This document shows positions 22,881 to 32,369 of a stretch of DNA of 64,000 nt, piece after piece. The stretch comes from Pratylenchus scribneri (taxonomy: Eukaryota; Nematoda; Chromadorea; Rhabditida; Pratylenchidae), in assembly GCA_030063045.1 (NCBI GenBank), contig JAQSEB010000147.1, positions 310,001 to 374,000 on the forward strand, in the 5' to 3' direction. Both the position numbers and the translations under genes were made by a program. Position 1 is the stretch's first letter; every line of letters begins with the position of its first letter. The notes under the pieces are model-generated. The model ran no database searches. It saw only the letters and a program-made list of their open reading frames with translations, and was not told where the DNA came from.

Positions 22881-25189
22881 TCATTGTCTCGTTGGATATT
22901 TTACTTTTGCCGCTATTCTTCTATAATTCTCCATTTCTTCATCATCAAAATCGAATAGGGTTCGAATTCCATGTTCCAGCGCGGTCTTTTGTGGTTGTGG
23001 TTCCAATCGTTCAATAATGCTATTTTTGTTGGTCATTTTAGGTCGTTTTTTCAAATTTGGTTTTTGTTGCCCTATATGATTGGAATTTTGCATTTTGGTG
23101 GCTGATATTTTTGAATATTTTTGAAAAGATGTGGGCATTTTGTTGGCAAATGGTGGCTGCACTACTTTTTGATTCAAATTGTAACCAGAAGAAGAAATGC
23201 AATTTCGGATGGTTGAAGCGGGAGGAATATCTTTGAGAAAAATGTAAAAATTAAGAAAATACATCGATGGTTTTTTTGTGATTTATCCTAAAAACTTAAT
23301 TTTCCAAAATATATAGCATACCTCCTCTAGCAAAGAATTGTTTTGGAATTTGTGTAGGTGCCTCCTTCTCAATTTGCTCTGTCCCATCATGCTTTGCCAA
23401 CATTTCGGCCATTTGTTTGCGCAGCCAAGGCAATGCTTGAAGTGGTAAAAAAGGTAACCAAGTATTGTGCTCATAGATTTTTTGCATGGCAGAAAATCCA
23501 AGGCAAATTTCCATTGGACTATTGTGCATTTCCGGAAAAAGTGCCAATTCTAAGTGAATTTTGTGTTGTTGGCCAGACAATTCAACAATTTTCAATTTCG
23601 ATGCTCGAATTCTTTTGCGGCGGCCATCTTTGACAATTTCTATGGTCGATTTAGGATCTAGAAAAGAAATTCAGGGATTTAGCTAGAATAATATAAAATT
23701 GAAAGTTTAATAACCAAACCATAACAATATGGTTTTCATTTATGACAAATGAATTTTGAATTTAGTAGGCAAAGGTACTTGTGCCGTTCTGTGGTCCGGT
23801 TTTTTTTTGGTCAGCTTAGAAAAAAATGAATTGTCTCCCCCTATGGATTATCAGGATTGTGGTTAGGGTAATTCGGGGAGAGAATACTAATCACATCAGT
23901 AAGCCCTAATTTAACACATATAGACAAGCCCGTATCCAGGAATTTTCCAAGGAGGGGGCCAAGGGGTGGGGCCAATTTGAAAAGTTTTTCATTATAAAGG
24001 GAAAAAATAAAATTTTTCTCCAAAGAGAGAAAATTTAGTCAAAAATGGCCCCGCAGGGAGAAAATTTAGTCAAAAATGGCCCCGCAAGGAGAAAATTTTT
24101 TCCTCTTTTTTAGGGGCCATTTTTCCCAAATAGGGGGGCCATGGCCCAGATTGCCCCCCTCCGGATACGGGCCTACATATAGAGGTAACCCTTCACTTTT
24201 ATTCATCTCAACAAAAAAAAAGCGGACCCCGGACCCAAGCGGCACAAATACCAGGTCAATTATAAAAAAATTTTTTTTGCCATAATGGAACTTTCTAAAT
24301 ATTTTTTTTGTAAAAAAATTTTTTACAAACCTTGAATGCGCAGCTTTTGTTCAAAATCTTCCGCAGCAAATTCCCCAATTAATTCATCCAATGCGCGCAC
24401 AAATGCATATGCATCCTCTGGGACCAGAATGTGAATGAAATTGAACCATCTTACATTTTTGAACAACTACATTTTACATACATGATTAATCAAATGAACT
24501 CTTCATTAGAATATAATAATACTGACATGGATTTTGAAGTATTTGTGACCGCTTCTGCCTTTTGCTAATTCAATCTTCAATTGTTTTTTATTGTGAATAT
24601 CCAGTCCAAGCCATCGAGTCTCGAATATTTCAAAGCTTCTTTTTTCTGTACCTTCTGCTGCTGAATGCTGTGGTTGCTTATTTTGTCTGATCACATTATT
24701 TATTGACATTTGAGATGATGAAATAATTGAAGAAGAATTTGGTTTCTCGACAGGAAGAGAATGAAGATCATTTCCACTGCAGAATTGATTGCACTGGCAG
24801 AACTGGATTTAAAAATTTTTAAAATATTTTTAAAGAGATAGGCCATCGATAAATGCCGGTACTCTTTGCTCTTTCAATGTTTTTATGCCATACTTTAATA
24901 TCATTATTACAATCTAATTTATTGCATTAACCAAAATAAAGGTTATTTTATTTAATCAATGTATAATAGTTGGCATAAAACTGGGCAATTAATTCTTTTA
25001 TATTAATGTAAAAAAAACCTTTTGATATTTGTATTGAATAATGCAAGAACGGCCATTCCTGTTCCGGATTGTTGAGAATTGTTCGCCATATATCGTGGAT
25101 AATCTTTGCCAATTTGAGAGGAGGCCTTTGCCATTAATAAATTTGTTGATGTGGAATAATTGAAAGCGAAAATAGCCTGTGTGGAACAT
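22881..25189 (-). CDS. Putative mitochondrial PUR-like repeat protein, paralogue 3
   Basis: Exons 25019-25189, 24527-24802, 24331-24466, 23322-23657 and 22881-23230 in continuous phase. Exon 1 (MFHTGYFRFQLFHINKF...) again lacks acidic residues. Repeat 1 has LKIELAKGRSGHKYFKI and ILVPEDAYAFVRALDELI. Repeat 2 has IHLELALFPEMHN and LPLQALPWLRKQMAEML. The last exon is a basic Q/N-rich linker ending TLFDFDDEEMENYRRIAAK. It is head-to-head with paralogue 4, with starts 271 bases apart. Intron 3 holds a 250-bp MITE. Confidence 0.65.
23925..24174. mobile_element. hAT-like MITE, 250 bp
   Basis: Ends caagcccgtatccagg and the inverse ccggatacgggcct. It is flanked by the direct repeat acatataga (9 bp; 8 if one base belongs to the element) at 23916-23924 and 24175-24183. 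The inside carries repeats of aaaatggccccgca. It lies in intron 3 of paralogue 3. Confidence 0.78.
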
Positions 25190-25459
25190 CTTTTGTTGGC
25201 TTAAATATTCTAGAAAATTAAATTAGTATGCAATTAAATTTCACGAAATCAATCAAATATATATTTGCATGAATTTGCTCAACCAAACATTGATTTAATT
25301 CTACTAGGTATCCTAATTAAATAATTAATATAGATTTTTGGAATCCACCCAAAAATCTCTACACAAAATATCCATAGGCATATACACTAATTAAAAAATC
25401 CTTGCATCAAAATTTATCAGGATTTTATCATTTGTTTAATTTTTATTTTTTTAGCCAAA
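25190..25459. promoter_or_regulatory. Divergent promoter region between paralogues 3 and 4
   Basis: About 270 bases separate the two ATG codons pointing in opposite directions. The sequence is AT-rich with no obvious TATA pair. Regulatory elements for both genes, if local, must be here. No symmetric motif is clear by eye. Confidence 0.4.
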
Positions 25460-28400
25460 ATGTTTCAAAAATATCAATTTTATTATCGTTTTTTCCATAT
25501 CAATAAATTGAGCAGCAGAACATTTTCATCCTGCTGGCGTAATTCAACTACAACATTTGCCGGTCAATTATTTCAACAAATTCTTCTGTCTAAAAATAAT
25601 TGCCAACTTCGCATTATTCCATTTAATCATCAGCAGGTTTTGACTTAAAATTTAAAAAAAAAAACATAATTAGTGTTGCTTAAATGGATTTATAAAATAA
25701 AATACTCCTAAAAAGCAAAGAAAAAGCAAATAAGTATGCTTAATTTTTGTTAGCTTTGTCAACACAATCAATTTTCAAGTGGAAATGTTGATGGCGTGCA
25801 TTTGTTTTCTATCAAGAAAACAAACTCTTCGAACATTTTAACACCTGCTGAAATGGCAATAAATAATGCGATCCAAAAACAACAATATTCGGATGAAACA
25901 GAAAAACAAAATGTTGAAAATGAACAAACTTTGGAGGCTCAAATGATTGGACTGGACTATTTCAATAAAAAACAATTGAAACTTAAATTGGAAATGGGGA
26001 AAAGTGGCCAAAAGATCATTGTAATCGCTGTCAGACTTCATCCGGATAAATTGCAATTGAAAAACTCTGTTGGCCAACACTCATATTTCCCCAACATTTC
26101 GGTTCCACAAGATGCTTATGCATTTGTTCGTGCATTGGATGAACTCATTGTGGAATTGGCTACCGAAAATTTTGAACAAAAAATACTCTGCATTAACGGT
26201 TTATTTTTAATATAGATATTTTCTAACCATAGGATAAAGTTCATCAATATGATTGATATGTTGGCATTTAAGTTGAAAATCACACACTATCGCCGAATAA
26301 GCAGAGTGTAAAAACCTAAACCTTAGTTAGCTTTTATCATTAAATCCATCTCATCCCAGCCCTAACCCTCCCCTTAGCCTAAAGAGTAGTTTTCGAAGTC
26401 GCAACTTTCTCTGACCTCTGACGAAAATAGTATGTGATTTTCTACTTTAACGGGGATTAGTCAACTTTAACGCCAACAAAAAAGTTTTGAATTTTGGTTG
26501 AAAATTAAATTAGTACTGAAAAAAATCTTGGCAAAAATTTGATCTAATGAATACAACTTGATGAAATCTATCAATAAAGTGTAAGATTTAATATGTAAGA
26601 TAAAATTCTGATGAACCACTTTTTGATAAGTTAAATATTTGTCTTTTTATAATCATCTTAAAAATATAAAATTTCTCATAAAATAGATCATAGATCAACA
26701 ACAACAACAACAAGTAAAAATGACATTGATGGCAGCAATCGCAAAAACAAAGAATTGAAATTACATAATGTTGAATTGATTTGCCGAAAACAAAAATTCC
26801 AATTGGAATTGTTGCTTTTTTCAAATAAGGACAATGGTCAAAAGCAAATTCTTCTTCGACTTTTATCTTTCAACGAAATGTTTAAAAGTGGAAAATATTT
26901 AAATTTGCCATTACAAGCATTGCCTTGGCTGCGCAAACAAATGGCCAAAATGTTGGCAAAATATGATGGGACAGAGGCCATAGCATTGGAAGCACCGGCA
27001 CAAATCCCAAAACAATTCTTACTTAGAGGTTTGTTTTATTTTTTTAAGCTGGAAAATATGCTTAGTCTATATTAACCCAAATATAAAAAACGTACATTTT
27101 TAAATGTTTAAATTATATATATTTTAATATCCTTTGCCATTCATTAATAATTATTCTATTTTTAAAGATGTTGCCCATACCCATCTCGCTTCGAATGGCA
27201 TTTCTCTTGAACAAAAAATGCAGCAAAATAGAAATAGACCCCAATCCATCAATAAAAATTCCAAATTTGTTCAACAATATTCAAAAATGCCAACTAAAAT
27301 GCAAAATTCCAACCAAAGCAGCGATAAAAAGCATAACATGGCCACGGTTTTTGCTTCACAACAAAAAGGTATATATGCCCATAATAATAATAGTTTTTGG
27401 GCCATTCTTTTAATTCAATTTTTGTAGATATTTTCCATACTTCTCTTGCTCCAAATGACATTTATTCTGGACATCATCAAAAACGAATGAATCCAGCAAC
27501 TCAAAATGGCATTTCTTTTGGTGGAAAATTAAAGAAGGCAAATGGCCCAAAGAATGAATATCAATTTAATGAACGTTCAATCAAAGAAATTGATGGAAGT
27601 TTGGCCAATATGGAAAAAGCCCTGATGGAATTAAGCAAAGAGAATGTCGGATTGAAAAAAGAAATTCTCGGTTTAAAAAGAGAAATTAAAGGTATGAAAG
27701 GGGCGGAATTAATTTAGGCTAAAATAGGTCAACAAATAATGATTATTATAAGAATATTTTACGAGCGTTTAGAGAGAAGGGAGAAGCCTATTTTTGATTA
27801 AAAAAAATTTAAATTGGCCAAAAATATATATTCGGGCTTTTTCAATTTTTCAAAATTTTTATTTTATTAATTTCTTATTCGTTTTACTTATGATTATGAT
27901 TTTTCCCATTTTTGAAGATGTTTTCCATGCTCATCCTGCTTCAAATTTCAATTTTGGCCACAAATTAGAACATAAAGGAATCCAACCACAATTCGTGAAC
28001 AAAAAACCAGTATCATTTATCAAGGAAATTGGCGAGAATATGGCAAATATGCAAAAAGAACTGATGGAAATAAGAGAAGAAAAAGGCGAATTGAATAAAG
28101 AAATTCGGCATTTGAAGAGAGAAATTAATGGTAAACACATTGAAAATTAATTTTTAAGCTTAAACAGAGATAATAATTTTAACTTAAACGGACAAACCGC
28201 AAACCGAATAATAATTATAAGAAGTTAGAACATTTTAGAGACGTTTTCAAATTCTTAATAAAAAAAATTGATCTTATCCCGGAACTTAAATCAGTCCACT
28301 AAACCCGACCTATTACTATTATCCTTCCTTTTATTAAAATTTTCTATTTTTGAAGATGTTTTCCATGCTCCTCCAATTCCAAATGGCATTTCTTTTGGCC

Positions 28401-28645
28401 ACAGTTTGAAACACAATGAGATGCAGCCACAAATCACCAAAAAACCATCAATTTTTCAACAATATTCAAAAATGCCAAACAAAATGCAAAATTCCAATCA
28501 AAGTGGCCATCCTAATATACTAAACGGATTTGTTAGTAACGCTAAAAATATTAGTTTAAATATTTCTTTTTGGCGTTGTGTATTTTTTATTTTATTCTCC
28601 GAAAATATCCAAAATATAATGATAGAATGTACAAATAAAGATTAA
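25460..28645 (+). CDS. Putative mitochondrial PUR-like repeat protein, paralogue 4 (cassette exons)
   Basis: Exons 25460-25636, 25754-26198, 26687-27028, 27168-27368, 27428-27691, 27918-28130 and 28356-28645, all phase-compatible. Exon 1 (MFQKYQFYYRFFHINKL...SSRTFSS) is acid-free and basic, like a mitochondrial presequence. Exon 2 holds repeat 1 (LKLKLEMGKSGQKIIVIA, SVPQDAYAFVRALDELI) and has absorbed an intron present in the other paralogues. Exon 3 holds repeat 2 (FQLELLLFSNKDNGQKQI, LPLQALPWLRKQMAKML). Exons 4-7 each begin with a version of DVFHAxxxxNGISFG. Exons 5 and 6 encode coiled coils, and exons 4 and 7 Q/N-rich linkers with QQYSKMP. Exons 4-6 are symmetric phase 1-1. No FDFD tail is present. 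Confidence 0.65.
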
Positions 28646-29394
28646 GAACTTTTTAGACATAAAGAATAAAGAAAATAAGAAAATATATTAAAAACATTTT
28701 CAACAATCATCATTTTTGTGCAATTAATTATTTAAAGAGTAAACTAATGTGTAAAATAAAAATAATAGCTGTTTTTTTTATTTTAATTTAATTTTAAAAA
28801 TTTGATATTGAAGAATGTGAAATGATAAAAAAAAGGATGAAATTGAAAAGTTATGAAAGATCCCGAGTTTTAATGTAATATGGAGATATTGTTTGTAAAA
28901 AAGTCGAAAAAATTTGGAAATATTGAGAATAAATTATTATTTTTTGCTCTTAAGTGAAAATCATTAGAAATTAAGTTGAATATTTATAAAATTGTGGAGA
29001 TTATTGAGAGCCAGGAATCATTTAAAATGCATTGGAAATTGGATGTAAATTGCTGGCAGAAATAAAATGCATCTGATGTGAATGAGATGAGAATGTTTAG
29101 AATGGAAGAAAATAATGGACAAATCTGAAAATGAGTTAATAAATTTTTAGAATTATATCAATGGGAGCTGCCGGGAGTGTTGAAACGGCAACCGGGCGCT
29201 CCTTTTGTTTTATGATAAAAGAATTTATAGAAAATATACCGAAAATGGATAAATTGAGAATTACCAATTACCAATGAGAGAATGAGAAGAGATGATTTTA
29301 TAATTGAAACAACTTGAGATGAGAGCATGAAGAGGAATAGAAGTAATTAGAAAAGTGATTTTGTTATACGAAGAAATTCATGAACACAATAATA
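28646..29394. other. AT-rich intergenic stretch
   Basis: No gene recognised. A small GC-rich imperfect hairpin around 29169-29203 resembles the one at 31115. Confidence 0.4.
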
Positions 29395-30920
29395 AGTGAA
29401 TAATGGAAGGGATGGAGGAATTGATGAAAAGGATAAGAAGAGATGATTGGGAATAGACGAAGAGATGAATTGGAAGATGAAAAGAGATGAATGTGAAGAT
29501 GAAAAAGGATGAATGGGAAGATGAGAAGAGATGAATGGGAATATGAAAAGGGATGAATTGTAAGATGAGAAGAGATGAATGGGAATATGAAAAGGGATGA
29601 ATAGGACAATGAGAAGAGATGAATGGGAATATGAAAAGGGATGAATAGGACAATGAGAAGAGATGAATGGGAATATGAAAAGGGATGAATTGTAAGATGA
29701 GAAGAGATGAATGGGAATATGAAAAGGGATGAATAGGACAATGAGAAGAGATGATTGGGAATATGAAAAGGGATGAATTGGAAAATGAGAAAAGATGAAT
29801 GTAGAGATGAAAGGGGATGAATTGGGAAAAGATGATTGGGAGGATGAGAAGGGATGAATTGGAAAATGAGAAATGATGAATGGGAGGATGAAAAGGGAAG
29901 AATTGGAAAATGAGAAAAGATGAATGGGAGGATGAGAAGATGAGTGGGAGGAAGAGAAAAGATGAAAGGATAGAAGAGAAGAGATGAGTGAAAGGATGAG
30001 AAGAGATGAATGAGAGGATGAGAAAATATGAGCGGGAGGATGAGAGGAGATGAATGGGTGGATGAAAAGGGATGAATTGGAAAATGAGAAAAGATGAATG
30101 GGAGGATGAGTAGATGAGTGGGAGGAAGAGAAATGATGAAAAGATAGAAGAGAAGAGATGAGTGAGATGAGAAAATATGAATGGGAGGATGAGAGGAGAT
30201 GAATGGTTGGATGAAAAGAGATGATTTGGAAGATGGGAAGAGATGAATGAGTGGATGAGAGGAAATGAAAGGGAAGATGAGAAGAGATAAATGAGTGGAA
30301 AGATGAGATGAATGTAAAGATGAAATGGGATGGGTAGATGATGAGAAGAGATGATTGGGAGAATGAGAAGAGATGAGTGGGAGGATGAGAAAAGATGGAT
30401 GGGTCGATGCGAAAAGATGAGTGGGAGGATGAGAAAAGATGGATGGGTCGATGTGAAAAGATGAGTGGGAGGATGAGAAGAGATGAATGAGAGGATGAGA
30501 AAAGATGGATGAGTCGATGTGAAAAGATGAGTGGGAGGATGAGAAGAGATGAATGAGAGGATGAGAAAAGATGGATGAGTCGATGTGAAAAGATGAGTGG
30601 GAGGATGAGAAGAGATGAATGAGAGGATGAGAAAAGATGGATGGGTCGATGTGAAAAGATGAGTGGGAGGATGAGAAGAGATGAATGAGTTTATGAGAGG
30701 AGATGAATGGGAAGATAAGAAGAGAATGTAAGGATGAGAAGAGATTAATGGGAAAATCAGAAGTGATATATCGGAGGATCAGAAGAGAATGGATGGATGA
30801 GAAAATATGAGTGGGAAGACGAGAAAAGATGAACGGGTGATGAGAAGAGATGAATGATAGAATGAGAAGAAATGCAGTTGAAGATGAAAAGAAATTTAGA
30901 GAGTGAATGTGAAAGGATTA
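29395..30920. repeat. Purine-rich minisatellite
   Basis: About 1.5 kb of tandem, diverged units such as gagaagagatgaatgggaat and atgaaaagggatgaat, in period-like blocks of roughly 13-16 bases arranged in longer higher-order repeats. The plus strand is almost all purine plus T. The long open frames it creates on the minus strand (Ser/His/Pro-rich) are by-products of the repeat. Confidence 0.9.
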
Positions 30921-31114
30921 AGTGAGGGGATAATCAAGGATTAATCATGAATATAGGGAAGATTAGAATATGGTAATGGAATGGATGAGAATGATATGAA
31001 TTGTAGTCTTCCTTAATGGAAATGGTATTAAAAGATTTTAATCTTCAATGAAGACTAATTTTAATTATAAAAATTTATACAATTTTTAATAGTTTTCTTT
31101 TTAATGACATATTA

Positions 31115-31153
31115 CAAGCGCTCGGGAGCCGCGAAGCGGCGACCGAGCGCTTG
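31115..31153. other. GC-rich double-stem hairpin
   Basis: The perfect 11-base stem caagcgctcgg/ccgagcgcttg encloses a second stem gccgc-gaa-gcggc. It stands out against AT-rich surroundings and lies just 5' of a decayed gene fragment. Confidence 0.75.
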
Positions 31154-31154
31154 T

Positions 31155-31328
31155 AAATACCAAAAGATGTTTATGCCTTCAAATTTGAAATTGAAACAAT
31201 CTGCTAAAGTGAAAATACCCAACAAAAATAGTACTGCTGAACAATTGGATCCAAAAATGGCCAAATTTGAGGAAGACATTGAAATTGACACACTCTTCGA
31301 TTTTGATGATGAAGAAAAATGGAACTAA
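31155..31328 (+). pseudogene. FDFD-tail fragment of the PUR-like family
   Basis: Reads KMFMPSNLKLK... then FEEDIEIDTLFDFDDEE before a frameshift and stop. It matches the C-terminal exon of paralogues 1 and 3 up to the FDFD motif, then loses frame. There are no upstream exons nearby. A decayed duplicate exon. Confidence 0.65.
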
Positions 31329-31448
31329 AATAAAATATCCATGATTTAAAAATTTAAAAAAAAAACTATTCATTTTTTATTATTTTACTTGCTGTTATAA
31401 ATTTAAAATTATGTAAAAATTTGTTTTATTTTTCTGTTAATTTTGTTC

Positions 31449-31830
31449 GGACCGGGACGTTTGAGCGCCGCACGTTTTAGCGCCAGCGACTTTGGCGAGT
31501 CATAACTCAGCAAAGAAGAAACCATTTGAGGCGATCTTGGTATCTTTGGATAGAGCTAATCAAACTCTATTAAATGATATATAGCAATTTATGAAAAGTT
31601 AAATATCCTCTTAATTACAAGCTTCTAAGTAAGAAAAAGCGACTTGTATTCAGTTTTCGACTTTAAGTCACTTAAATTTTCATTTATCAAAAAAGTTATA
31701 TCCACTATTCAATAGAGCATCAATAGCTCTATCCAATGATACCAAGATTGTCTCAAATGGTTTCTTCTTTGCTGAGTTATGACTCGCCAAAGTCGCTGGC
31801 GCTAAAACGTGCGGCGCTAAAACATTACCG
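31449..31830. mobile_element. Inverted-repeat element, gcgctaaaacgtgcggcg ends
   Basis: The left arm cgccgcacgttttagcgcc is followed by agcgactttggcgagtcat and cagcaaagaagaaaccattt; the right arm is the inverse. Arms are about 120 bases with an AT-rich middle. A weaker relative may lie at 35985-36360. No certain target duplication. Confidence 0.7.
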
Positions 31831-31917
31831 ACCCAATCTTGTTTCCTTTTTCAATTATATTTCGATTTTTAATTCCAAATTTTCACCTTTTTTTAGAATA
31901 TTTAAATCCGAACAAAA

Positions 31918-31960
31918 AATGTTCCACACACGCCAATTTTGCTATCATAAAATTGTTGTA
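31918..31960 (+). pseudogene. Exon 1 fragment of the PUR-like family
   Basis: Reads KMFHTRQFCYHK, close to the start of paralogues 2 and 3 (MFHTGYFRFQLFH), then diverges into sequence with no further similarity. Short, so moderate confidence. Confidence 0.45.
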
Positions 31961-32369
31961 AATTTAAAAATATATTTAGGTATGGAAAATGGGAAATGAG
32001 TGATGAGTAGATTTTCGATGGTTGAATAAAATGGTGTCAATGAGCCTCTTTCATATCTTTATGACTGTAATTGGCTAGGGGCAATTTTTTGTTTGTACGA
32101 AGTACAAAATTCCTTTATCTCTCTTATCAGTGCTTTCAAATAATGTTGAATAATAAGGTTTATTTAATTCATCTCTAATCATCCTCTCAAATTTTCATTA
32201 AAGCTTAAAGTCAAATGTTGGAAAATTATTTCGAGTTATTTAATTTAACCATTATTTTAACTCCCATTACCTTTAAAGAAACCAAGATGATTGTTTCATA
32301 AATTTCCATTTTTACATTTGAATTCATAAAAAAAACATTGATAAGAAAGTGCAAAAATGTAATTATAGT
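31961..32369. other. Intergenic, nothing recognised
   Basis: AT-rich 3' flank of the minus-strand kinase gene. Confidence 0.35.

Noticed and set aside
29364..29741. Ser/His/Pro-rich minus-strand open frames
   Set aside because: Product of the purine-rich minisatellite; no start context, splice sites or homologue.
29395..30920. CRISPR-like repeat array
   Set aside because: Units are contiguous and diverged with no unique spacers; the genome is eukaryotic.
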